The notes under the pieces are model-generated. The model was not told the origin of the DNA. It searched no databases and worked only from the letters and a program-made list of their open reading frames with translations. Source: Candidatus Poribacteria bacterium (lineage in GTDB: Bacteria; Poribacteria; WGA-4E; WGA-3G). From it: a DNA stretch of 45,611 nt. The stretch spans positions 1 to 45,611 of the forward strand of contig JAPPFM010000008.1 in NCBI GenBank assembly GCA_028821605.1. Direction: 5' to 3'. Made by a program: the position numbers and the translations under genes. Positions 1 through 6,263 of the stretch are shown here, piece after piece (within the stretch, counting starts at the first letter, position 1; every line of letters starts with the position of its first letter).

Positions 1-2
1 AT

Positions 3-77
3 GCGGGAGTAGCTCAGTGGTAGAGCTCCACCTTGCCAAGGTGGAGGTCGCGAGTTCAAATCTCGTCTCCCGCTCCA
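3..77 (+). tRNA. tRNA-Gly (GCC)
   Basis: Complete cloverleaf. The 7-bp acceptor stem is GCGGGAG (3-9) with CTCCCGC (67-73). The anticodon stem CCACC/GGTGG encloses loop TTGCCAA with anticodon GCC. The T-arm is GCGAG-TTCAAAT-CTCGT, with one G-T pair. The discriminator is T74 and CCA is encoded at 75-77. It is the first of three tRNAs within 250 bp. Confidence 0.97.
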
Positions 78-83
78 TCTTTT

Positions 84-158
84 GGTGGCGTAGCCAAGTG
101 GTAAGGCCAGAGTCTGCAAAACTCTTATTCGTCGGTTCGATTCCGACCGCCACCTCCA
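84..158 (+). tRNA. tRNA-Cys (GCA)
   Basis: Acceptor stem GGTGGCG (84-90) pairs with CGCCACC (148-154). The anticodon stem AGAGT/ACTCT encloses loop CTGCAAA, anticodon GCA. The T-arm is GTCGG-TTCGATT-CCGAC. The discriminator is T and CCA is encoded at 156-158. It starts 6 bp after tRNA-Gly, so the two are probably cotranscribed. Confidence 0.97.
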
Positions 159-174
159 TTCTTTTTCTCTAAAC

Positions 175-248
175 GGGCGATTAGCTCAGGTGGCTAGAGC
201 GTTTGCTTGACATGCAAGAGGTCGCTGGTTCAAGTCCAGCATCGCCCA
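175..248 (+). tRNA. tRNA-Val (GAC)
   Basis: Acceptor stem GGGCGAT (175-181) pairs with ATCGCCC (241-247). The anticodon loop TTGACAT gives anticodon GAC. The T-arm is GCTGG-TTCAAGT-CCAGC. The discriminator is A248 and the next bases are TCC, so CCA is not encoded, unlike the two tRNAs before it; it would need CCA-adding enzyme. Confidence 0.95.
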
Positions 249-307
249 TCCTTCCAAAATTCTTGCTCCAACGGATGTCCGCTGCGAAGTTCCGTCAAAA
301 CTGCCCC

Positions 308-414
308 GCTTTGTGCATTTTTTAGATTGGTTTGCCCTTTTTCGTGCAATTCAACGACTGTAAAACCAGTTTTATCGGTGTATTGAGCGTGCTTTCGTTG
401 GCATAAAAATTGCA
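308..414 (+). promoter_or_regulatory. Sigma-54 promoter P1 with upstream GTGC sites (class II)
   Basis: The core is TGGCATAAAAATTGC at 399-413. The -24 GG (400-401) and -12 GC (412-413) have the correct 12-bp offset. Upstream lies CCCTTTTTCGTGCAATTCAA, whose GTGC ends at 347, exactly 52 bp before the T of TGGCA; another GTGC ends at 316. The 52-bp spacing recurs at the promoters at 21650 and 23420. The expected transcription start is about 425, 56 bp before the GTG start of the lipoprotein gene. Confidence 0.82.
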
Positions 415-480
415 CCATATTTCTCATGAATAATAGTTGTAGAAATATCATTGGGTCAATCTTTGCCAAGGAGTGAAACA

Positions 481-1692
481 GTGCACACAATTCTTACTAA
501 ATCAACTTTTGCTTTTGTGATCGTAACGCTAATTGTTATTACTAATATGGGTTGTGGTCTGAGTGTTCTTGAACAAAACCGAGAAACTGCCACTCCGACA
601 AAACCACAAGAAAGCGTTTTCATTGTAGTAGATACAGCAAATGTGGAAGCCCCGACGCTTGTGGGTTCTGTTCAGTTGCCCTTTCGCGTCGGTCTGAACA
701 ACAATGTTGTCCTTTCAGGGCAGGACGCTTATGTTATGACAGCACAACACTTGCACGTCGTTAATCTCTCTGATGAGCAACATCCATCACTTGTTGCATC
801 CATGCCGTTTCCTGATAAAGTTGGCAGTGCCAAATTATCCGGGAAACGTCTTTTTGTTGCGGGTCCACGGGAGATTTATATCGTAGATGTTTCAAATCCG
901 AACCACCCCTCGCTCCAGTCTACCACGCGCACTATTACCTCTCTCGGTCCGATAAAGGATTTTGATGTACATAATGCTTACTTGTATGTTATGGACACCG
1001 GGTACTACCTGCATATTTTTGATGTCGGTACGGCGAAATTCGTTGAAGCGATGCCGGTATCGCGTTCCCGTCTGGTAGGCGTTAGGGCTAAAGGTGAATT
1101 CGTGCAACTGATTCAGTCGGAGTCATCCTATTTTTCCCAACATATTTGGAGAGAAATCTTGGACCGCCAAGACCTCTTAGAATTAAGTGCCAGATATGAG
1201 AAACTTCGGGTCTCTAAGGATTATCTATTGTTCACCAACCGTGGCCATCCGACAGGCGTTATTACGGTTGCTCGTGAGGATCACCAGGCTTGGGACGGTG
1301 GTCAATTTGAGCACTACAACATGGAGATATACTATTCAGATTATCTCCGTACGAAGGAAAACGAGAGACTCAACACACAGGAAATAGCAGATGTTGTTGT
1401 GAGTTCAGAAGGCGTTGCTGTTAACAATCTCGATCGGTGGCACCGGCGGATAGATACTGAGGTGAATATCCTCGGACCTATTACAGATTTTCAGATTTCG
1501 AGAGATTTTCTTTACGTATCAAATTTAAACGGTTTTCTTTCTATTATTCACCTTTTTAAGACGAATCGCCCCTTTCAAAGAGATGAGGATCGTTTTTTAT
1601 CTGTCACGACACTTGGAGCGTTTCGTCCTATGAGTATAGCCGTTGGTGAGAACTATGCCGGTGTGTTATGTGATTTGAGCGATTTGAAATGA
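481..1692 (+). CDS. LVIVD-repeat beta-propeller protein, predicted lipoprotein or exported
   Basis: About 403 residues. I place the start at GTG 481, because AAGGAG at 468-473 lies 7 bp upstream and the resulting N terminus is a short charged region plus a hydrophobic stretch (FAFVIVTLIVITNMGC). The Cys after that stretch could be lipidated, but NMGC is a poor lipobox. The mature part has repeats of the kind IYIVDVSNPNHPSL, LHVVNLSDEQHPSL and FIVVDTANVEAPTL, the signature of LVIVD repeats, which fold as a propeller in bacterial surface proteins of unknown ligand. An in-frame ATG at 451 has no ribosome binding site. The gene is driven by a sigma-54 promoter and ends 18 bp from the convergent sigma-54 activator gene. 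The ligand or partner cannot be named. Confidence 0.8.
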   Translation: MHTILTKSTFAFVIVTLIVITNMGCGLSVLEQNRETATPTKPQESVFIVVDTANVEAPTLVGSVQLPFRVGLNNNVVLSGQDAYVMTAQHLHVVNLSDEQHPSLVASMPFPDKVGSAKLSGKRLFVAGPREIYIVDVSNPNHPSLQSTTRTITSLGPIKDFDVHNAYLYVMDTGYYLHIFDVGTAKFVEAMPVSRSRLVGVRAKGEFVQLIQSESSYFSQHIWREILDRQDLLELSARYEKLRVSKDYLLFTNRGHPTGVITVAREDHQAWDGGQFEHYNMEIYYSDYLRTKENERLNTQEIADVVVSSEGVAVNNLDRWHRRIDTEVNILGPITDFQISRDFLYVSNLNGFLSIIHLFKTNRPFQRDEDRFLSVTTLGAFRPMSIAVGENYAGVLCDLSDLK

Positions 1693-1710
1693 CCAAATTA
1701 CCGAACAACA

Positions 1711-3810
1711 TTATTCCCGAAAAAGCGTGTGATGACTTGGAAATGCCTCGTTCTCAGGACAGTACTTTCTAAAGGTTCTGATATCTACGTCTAATGCCGT
1801 AGCTGCTTCAGCATGATCCGTGTATAGGTAGCGTGCCCGGCGATAGACATTCCATTCAATTTGCGAAAAGGTCATCCCACCGAAATAGATACAGCCATGA
1901 TCTCCAGCCAACCGTTTAGATAGCACTTTCAAAGCAAGGTGGACAGCTTGCCTCTGCCCATTCCGACTTTTGTTTCGCCATACTGGACGTGAGAAATTCT
2001 CCAAAATGAAAGGGTCGATAGGTTCTGTAAGAAGTCTTAGGATATCGTCATAAGGAAACCGCTCGAGTCGGCGCAAAGCCGCTATAGATGTACAAAGTGA
2101 ACCATCATCTTCTGTCCGATATGACAACCACCTCTCAAGCTGCGCGAGGGAAATACGCAATTCTCTCGCGGCTTTTTCTCTGTCTTCGCCATAACCTTTT
2201 ACGACTTCGTGTAGCACCGCAGTCAGGCTGCCTTTGAGGGTTCTTCCTTTTATGCTGACTGGCTCAGCTTCTTCTATGGGTTCGGAACTATGCCGAAGAT
2301 TTGATAATTGAGAGATGGCGTCGTCAACCACCCGCCTAATCCAGTCGTCCGAGAAGATCGGAAACTCTAAGTTGGTCGTGTTAAACTCGAGCCTCCAATT
2401 ATCAATTTCGCGTCTGGCACTATTGGCACGGGCGCGTCCATCATTAGAGAACGCTTCCCACCACTCGGCGATTTGACGATCAGTGACACCTGACTCCCCT
2501 TCAGAGAGAAACTGACAAAACTGTCCATCAGAGAAAAACTGACAGAATACCATGACCGGCAAATCAAGTAGGTTCTGATACACCGGTGTTTCCGTAGATC
2601 GTGTTTCTGGTGCCTCCACCTCGGAACTCCCATCTCCATTATACGTCCGAATGGTTTGTGGGAGGTCCCTCGGCATAATTACTTCGCCTTGGGAAGTGAC
2701 TGTCGCGCTTTTCAGGCATTGCTCTAACTCTCGAACGTTACCGGGCCAGTTATACGCTTGGAACAATTCCATCACTTCTTCCGAAATACCGTACAGTGGT
2801 TGACCATTTTCTTCCTCGATACGCTGCAGAAAGTACGCAGCGAGTAACGGGATATCCTCTTTCCGTTCTCGCAACGGAGACAAGGACATTTGATAGCCGC
2901 AGAGACGGTGGAACAAATCCAGCCGGAATTTCCCCTGCTCCACCATTTCCTCCAATCTCTGATTGGTAGTACTGATGATACGCACATCCACGCTACGCAC
3001 CTGAGTGTCGCCCAGCCGCGTGACCTCTCCTGTTTGCAACACATTGAGTAGTTTCATTTGTAATGCTGGTGACATATTACCGACTTCATCAAGAAAAAGG
3101 GTGCCGCCATCCGCCAACTCAAACCGCCCAGGTTGACCGCTTGGTCTTGCATCTGCAAAGGCACCCCTTACATGACCAAACAACTCATTCTCCAAGAGCG
3201 AATCTGGGAGTGCGCCACAATCAACTGTGACAAACTTTTCCCCTGCACGATCACTTTCTTGGTGAATTAAGCGCGCAACCAATCCCTTCCCTGTGCCTGG
3301 TTCACCTTCAAGCAGCACTGAAACGTTAAAGTTGGCTGTGAGTCCAATCCTTCTATTAAGTTCAAACATTACCTCGCTTTCCCCCACGAGAAAAGACTGG
3401 TTCCCAGGCATTTCTTCGTCCGGAATCGAGGCTGGGTCGCTTCGAGCTGATAGCCGGCCAAACGCCCGATCAAGTGCCCTACGGATACCTTCTATATCAG
3501 TGTGTTTAGACAAAACCTCTAATGCGCCCAGACGCATTGCCTTTCTCGCTGTTTGTACCCCCGCTCTAATCACAATTACAATTACCTCTGGGTGTTCCTG
3601 CTTAATTCTCCTCAATGCATCCAAACCACTTATCCCTGACAGTTCCACACTAAGCAAGACCACTTTCAAATTTTCGGATTGGTTAATTTTCTCCAAACCT
3701 TCGTCAATGGTCTCAACGATGATAGGCGAATAGCCCTCAGTTCTTAGGAAATACGCCAAGGCATGAGAACTTTGGTTGTTATCAATGATTAATACTTCTT
3801 TTTTTTCCAT
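1711..3810 (-). CDS. Sigma-54-dependent transcriptional activator with degenerate receiver and long C-terminal region
   Basis: About 699 residues from ATG at 3810; a TTG at 3837 is possible but less likely. Residues 1-120 form a CheY-like receiver (VLIIDNNQ) in which the usual phosphoacceptor Asp position is Ser54 (VVLLSVEL), so phosphorylation is doubtful. Residues 145-380 are a sigma-54 activator AAA+ domain: Walker A GEPGTGKG near 169, Walker B LFLDEV near 237, Arg region FRLDLFHRL, and the sigma-54 contact loop GAFADA where GAFTGA is usual. The roughly 310-residue C terminus is unusual: instead of one short Fis helix-turn-helix it holds two Fis-like segments (near 545-562 and 667-684) separated by unassigned sequence. 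Its own promoter is sigma-54 type with the three-site array found at three other promoters, so autoregulation and control of those genes is inferred. The inducing signal is unknown; no sensor kinase gene is nearby. Confidence 0.92.
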   Translation of the reverse strand: MEKKEVLIIDNNQSSHALAYFLRTEGYSPIIVETIDEGLEKINQSENLKVVLLSVELSGISGLDALRRIKQEHPEVIVIVIRAGVQTARKAMRLGALEVLSKHTDIEGIRRALDRAFGRLSARSDPASIPDEEMPGNQSFLVGESEVMFELNRRIGLTANFNVSVLLEGEPGTGKGLVARLIHQESDRAGEKFVTVDCGALPDSLLENELFGHVRGAFADARPSGQPGRFELADGGTLFLDEVGNMSPALQMKLLNVLQTGEVTRLGDTQVRSVDVRIISTTNQRLEEMVEQGKFRLDLFHRLCGYQMSLSPLRERKEDIPLLAAYFLQRIEEENGQPLYGISEEVMELFQAYNWPGNVRELEQCLKSATVTSQGEVIMPRDLPQTIRTYNGDGSSEVEAPETRSTETPVYQNLLDLPVMVFCQFFSDGQFCQFLSEGESGVTDRQIAEWWEAFSNDGRARANSARREIDNWRLEFNTTNLEFPIFSDDWIRRVVDDAISQLSNLRHSSEPIEEAEPVSIKGRTLKGSLTAVLHEVVKGYGEDREKAARELRISLAQLERWLSYRTEDDGSLCTSIAALRRLERFPYDDILRLLTEPIDPFILENFSRPVWRNKSRNGQRQAVHLALKVLSKRLAGDHGCIYFGGMTFSQIEWNVYRRARYLYTDHAEAATALDVDIRTFRKYCPENEAFPSHHTLFRE

Positions 3811-4001
3811 TACCTTACCTTCTATGTTCACTATCAATATGCGGTCAACTTAAGCTTTTAGCAGATGATAGCACAAGATTCAGTTGTTTCTTCCTATTTA
3901 CAGCAAAATTTTTTGTGCAGGCGGGTGCTTCTACTCATCCCTCTGTGCCAGTTGGTGAACGGGGTAGGAACTCGAATTCCCGTTCAACTAAGTCATAACG
4001 C

Positions 4002-4016
4002 GCAATTTTCATGCCA
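4002..4016 (-). promoter_or_regulatory. Sigma-54 promoter P2 of the activator gene
   Basis: On the minus strand the sequence is TGGCATGAAAATTGC, a near-consensus sigma-54 core with GG and GC at the right spacing. The expected start near 3990 gives a leader of about 180 nt to the activator ATG at 3810. The core is identical to P3 at 4546-4560. Confidence 0.87.
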
Positions 4017-4057
4017 AGCAAATTTCGTCAATATTAAGCACCAAAATAGCAATTCCA

Positions 4058-4111
4058 GCAGAAGCCTTGTAAAAAATAGCAGCGGTTTTGTAAAATTTCG
4101 CACAGGTCCTG
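4058..4111 (-). promoter_or_regulatory. Class I three-site activator array of P2
   Basis: Read on the minus strand there are three 12-bp sites: CAGGACCTGTGC (4100-4111), CAAAACCGCTGC (4079-4090) and CAAGGCTTCTGC (4058-4069). Starts are exactly 21 bp apart, about two helical turns, and the last site ends 42 bp before the -24 element. The same geometry is found before P3, P4 and P5. Confidence 0.78.
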
Positions 4112-4148
4112 CAGAACAAGAAATTCCCTTTACTTTTCATTAGCTCGA

Positions 4149-4213
4149 TATAAGAAACCATACATGGAGTGGGAGGAACACACCTCTGAAAAAATCCATA
4201 TCGGTTTCCTATA
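4149..4213. repeat. Imperfect inverted repeat between divergent promoter regions
   Basis: TATAAGAAACC (4149-4159) is matched by GGTTTCCTATA (4203-4213), 10 of 11 positions. Between the arms I see no gene. The rest of 4214-4440 holds a GTAG-type palindrome (separate entry) and otherwise nothing I can name. Confidence 0.45.
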
Positions 4214-4354
4214 CAGACGGCATCTGTTATAGCAGCTTGTCTGCCAGATCCGCTTTTGTCTTAGTTTATGGTGAACCTAATATGGCATATTGTCATAGAT
4301 ATGTCAAGTTTCTGATCAGAGCCATTCGGTTTTCTGCTGATTCTCTGGGGCATC

Positions 4355-4376
4355 GCGAGCGGGAGCTCGCTCCTAC
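4355..4376 (-). repeat. GTAG-headed palindrome (REP-like)
   Basis: GCGAGC (4355-4360) and GCTCGC (4365-4370) form a 6-bp hairpin with a GGGA loop. On the minus strand it is preceded by GTAGGA (4376-4371). The head GTAG followed by a palindrome is the layout of REP elements mobilised by RAYT transposases. Four further GTAG-headed palindromes occur in this window. Confidence 0.6.
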
Positions 4377-4450
4377 AGTTGTGTGTCGGGAAACGGAATT
4401 CCTTCCTATCAGAAGAACTAAATGACCCTGAAGGCGTTCCTTTTTCTCTG

Positions 4451-4504
4451 CAAAACCTGTGCGGATTTTTACAAGCCTTCTGCTATTTCTGGCAAAACTT
4501 GTGC
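4451..4504 (+). promoter_or_regulatory. Class I three-site activator array of P3
   Basis: The sites are CAAAACCTGTGC (4451-4462), CAAGCCTTCTGC (4472-4483) and CAAAACTTGTGC (4493-4504), spaced exactly 21 bp. The last base is 42 bp before the T of TGGCA at 4546. Confidence 0.8.
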
Positions 4505-4545
4505 TGGAATCGCCATTGTCTCCCGCAATATTGACGAAATTTGCT

Positions 4546-4560
4546 TGGCATGAAAATTGC
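4546..4560 (+). promoter_or_regulatory. Sigma-54 promoter P3
   Basis: TGGCATGAAAATTGC matches the sigma-54 consensus at the -24 and -12 elements. The expected start is about 4572. No convincing coding sequence follows for more than 800 bp; a 60-codon reading frame at 4700-4882 has no ribosome binding site and cuts across hairpins. The first transcribed part contains the palindrome GTAGGCCTAC (4600-4609) and a perfect 8-bp hairpin TTCTGCAT/ATGCAGAA (4643-4668). Confidence 0.83.
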
Positions 4561-4753
4561 TTCTACATTATTGCGTGTGAGTTGAAGAATAAAAGGCAAG
4601 TAGGCCTACGGAATTAATACTGAATGGGCATAAGGCATATAGTTCTGCATCGCTCACGGCATGCAGAAAATGCGCGGGAAATATTCATGAACCCCTAAAA
4701 TGTGTTGGGTGGCGACTGAAATTCGCACAAAAAATTGGGATGATAAAAAAATG

Positions 4754-4782
4754 TTGTATTTTATTTTAATTCTTGCTATAAT
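4754..4782 (+). promoter_or_regulatory. Sigma-70-type promoter before structured RNA
   Basis: TTGTAT (4754-4759), a 17-bp spacer, and a perfect TATAAT (4777-4782). A start near 4789 would place transcription directly ahead of the first strong hairpin at 4815. The surroundings are AT rich. Confidence 0.6.
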
Positions 4783-4788
4783 CCGTTT

Positions 4789-5084
4789 TGGCATCCGTAA
4801 AATCCTTTACAGGTGGTTCGGCGAGAGTGTCAGTCTCCCGAACCGCGGCACTGCCAAGCGTAGATTGCCAGTGCGTGTTTAAGTATATCATACATCGTAA
4901 GTAGTATGCTATGATATTTTAAGCAGCATCGTAATTTTACTTGATTTTTTTCGAAAAATTTTGTATCGTTACGAATGGACGTTGGAGGCGGATTGCCAGG
5001 GTAGTTCCCACTACCTCCCGTCTCCACCCAACTGGCAATTGGGTATGCGTCTAAGAATACAACGTCCAAATACCCCGATTTTTT
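4789..5084 (+). ncRNA. Candidate structured non-coding RNA, family not recognised
   Basis: About 300 nt with no supported reading frame but strong base pairing. Hairpin 1: GGTTCGG/CCGAACC (4815-4821, 4838-4844) extended by GAGA/TCTC. Hairpin 2: GCACTG/CAGTGC (4848-4853, 4869-4874) plus CAA/TTG. Hairpin 3: ATATCATA/TATGATAT (4885-4892, 4910-4917). The 3' part has crossing helices: TGGACGTTG/CAACGTCCA (4976-4984, 5060-5068), GGAGGCGG/CCGTCTCC (4984-4991, 5018-5025, one G-U), ATTGCCAG/CTGGCAAT (4992-4999, 5032-5039), GGTAG/CTACC (5000-5004, 5011-5015) and GGGTAT/ATACCC (5041-5046, 5070-5075) before six Ts. The order of arms implies a pseudoknot or mutually exclusive folds. I find no match from memory to tmRNA, RNase P, SRP or 6S RNA landmarks. 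It could be made from the internal sigma-70 promoter, from P3, or both. Confidence 0.6.
5041..5084 (+). terminator. Putative terminator of the structured RNA
   Basis: GGGTAT (5041-5046) pairs with ATACCC (5070-5075), followed by CGA and six Ts (5079-5084). The loop contains CAACGTCCA, which can instead pair with 4976-4984, so formation of this hairpin may compete with another helix. Confidence 0.5.
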
Positions 5085-5131
5085 GATTCACTGATGGAGG
5101 TGGTTCTACCTTCGTTAGTTTGGTTTCTTTG

Positions 5132-5185
5132 CAAAACTTGTGCGGATTTTTACAAAACTTCTGTTATTTCCTGCAAGGCTTATGC
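5132..5185 (+). promoter_or_regulatory. Class I three-site activator array of P4
   Basis: The sites are CAAAACTTGTGC (5132-5143), CAAAACTTCTGT (5153-5164) and CAAGGCTTATGC (5174-5185), spaced 21 bp. The last ends 42 bp before TGGCA at 5227. The whole array-plus-promoter block closely resembles that of P3, suggesting duplication. Confidence 0.8.
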
Positions 5186-5226
5186 TGCAATCGCCATTTT
5201 TCCGCCTAATATTGACAAAATTTGCT

Positions 5227-5241
5227 TGGCATGAATCTTGC
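5227..5241 (+). promoter_or_regulatory. Sigma-54 promoter P4 of the beta-barrel gene
   Basis: TGGCATGAATCTTGC has both sigma-54 elements. The predicted start near 5253 leaves a leader of about 190 nt before the ATG at 5443. I see no further structure in the leader that I would defend. Confidence 0.85.
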
Positions 5242-5442
5242 CCATTTCTGACTAAATCGCGAATAAGATTCCGGATTCGTTTGATGGGGATACGCTTCGT
5301 GTTCCATTGATTGACGAAGATGAAATTATTTTCGTATAGCAGAAGGATTCGTTATCTGACTGATATTTCCCATATTGTGGAATGTCATAAAAGCCTTCCT
5401 TTTCAGTGCGATATTCGGTCATAAACTTAAAGGAGGATTTCA

Positions 5443-5991
5443 ATGAAAGTTTTAGTCATTTTACTACTCGTTTTGCTCTGTTTGTTACCAGTACCGCAAA
5501 GTTTGGCACAGCAGTCCAACTTCTTTGACAAATTTATGGATGAAAAACGGAAAGGATTGTGGGCGGGGGCAGAATTGGGGTATGCGGTAGGAGCAGTGCA
5601 ATATAGTATCCCTCTTTTGGATTTTGAAGATACATCTGAGATACAAGGGACACTCATACGAGGCAAGTTAGGGTATGCGCCTTCAGAAAATCTGGTACCC
5701 TACATCGCAGGCGGCACAGATGCACTGGATTTTGGGGCGATGGTGTTTCTCCCGAATATCCGCCCAGGTTTTTATCTCGACGGTAGCTTTGGATCCTATG
5801 ACTTAGACCTTGAAGAATATGATAGTAATTTTTATGGCCTCCGCTTCTGTGGTGGTTATGAATTTCAGCCACACTGGAGCATTGAAGCTGGAATGCGTTA
5901 TATCTGGGGTTCAGCATCCATACTGGGCGAAATACGCACTGATGTGTCAGCAAGAGTATTCTTTATCTCTATTAATTACTTAGCCTACTAA
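5443..5991 (+). CDS. Predicted outer-membrane beta-barrel protein
   Basis: 182 residues. AAAGGAGG lies just upstream of the ATG. The N terminus is a textbook signal peptide (Lys, then VILLLVLLCLLPVP, then a LAQQS cleavage region). The mature protein alternates hydrophobic and polar residues with many Gly and aromatic positions (WAGAELGYAVGAVQYSIPLL, LRFCGGYEFQPHWSIEAGMR) and ends in an aromatic residue (FFISINYLAY), as small eight-stranded outer-membrane barrels do. No enzyme motif is visible. Because it is preceded by a sigma-54 promoter with the full three-site array, it is probably induced by the activator encoded at 1711-3810. The specific family is not recognised; an OmpW- or OmpA-barrel-like role is only one possibility. 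Confidence 0.78.
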   Translation: MKVLVILLLVLLCLLPVPQSLAQQSNFFDKFMDEKRKGLWAGAELGYAVGAVQYSIPLLDFEDTSEIQGTLIRGKLGYAPSENLVPYIAGGTDALDFGAMVFLPNIRPGFYLDGSFGSYDLDLEEYDSNFYGLRFCGGYEFQPHWSIEAGMRYIWGSASILGEIRTDVSARVFFISINYLAY

Positions 5992-6016
5992 AAGACGGTA
6001 AAAATTAAAATCAAAT

Positions 6017-6166
6017 ATTCGGATTAGAATCCACCTGAACAACGGTGAAAAGATTGAACCGCCTTATGGTCCAAGTTTAGCACCAAAGGAAGAAGTTGAG
6101 ATTGAATATTCAGGTGCCCACAAACCCTTCGATGGCTGGACAGCAGATTTTACAGTTGGAAAATAA
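6017..6166 (+). pseudogene. Gene fragment without start codon
   Basis: An open stretch of 49 codons encodes IRIRIHLNNGEKIEPP, then PYGPSLAPKEEVEIEYSG, and ends TADFTVGK before TAA. The composition looks like real protein, a beta-rich C terminus, but the frame has no start codon and is closed by a stop just upstream. It is probably the remnant of a longer exported protein. The remaining bases to 6263 hold nothing clear. Confidence 0.4.
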
Positions 6167-6263
6167 AAATCGCTATAGAGTGCCCCGACATGGCGAAGGT
6201 TCTCAATAGTTCCTGCACCACATGTTTAACCGAAACCCTCAATTTTCTAATGAGGAGAAAGTT

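Noticed and set aside
4700-4882. 60-codon reading frame in the RNA-rich region
   Set aside because: No ribosome binding site, low-complexity protein, and it crosses the promoter and two strong hairpins.
4830-5069. 79-codon minus-strand reading frame over the structured RNA
   Set aside because: It overlaps the crossing helices, has no promoter or binding site on that strand, and the protein has no recognisable pattern.
4789-5084. Identity of the structured RNA as tmRNA, RNase P, SRP or 6S RNA
   Set aside because: The tRNA-like ends, tag peptide, RNase P core and SRP tetraloop motifs I know are absent; no 6S-like single long interrupted stem is seen.
5253-5335. Start-less frame encoding NKIPDSFDGDTLRVP in the leader of the barrel gene
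   Set aside because: It has no start codon or binding site, is only about 25 codons long, and lies in the predicted 5' leader; too weak to list as a gene fragment.
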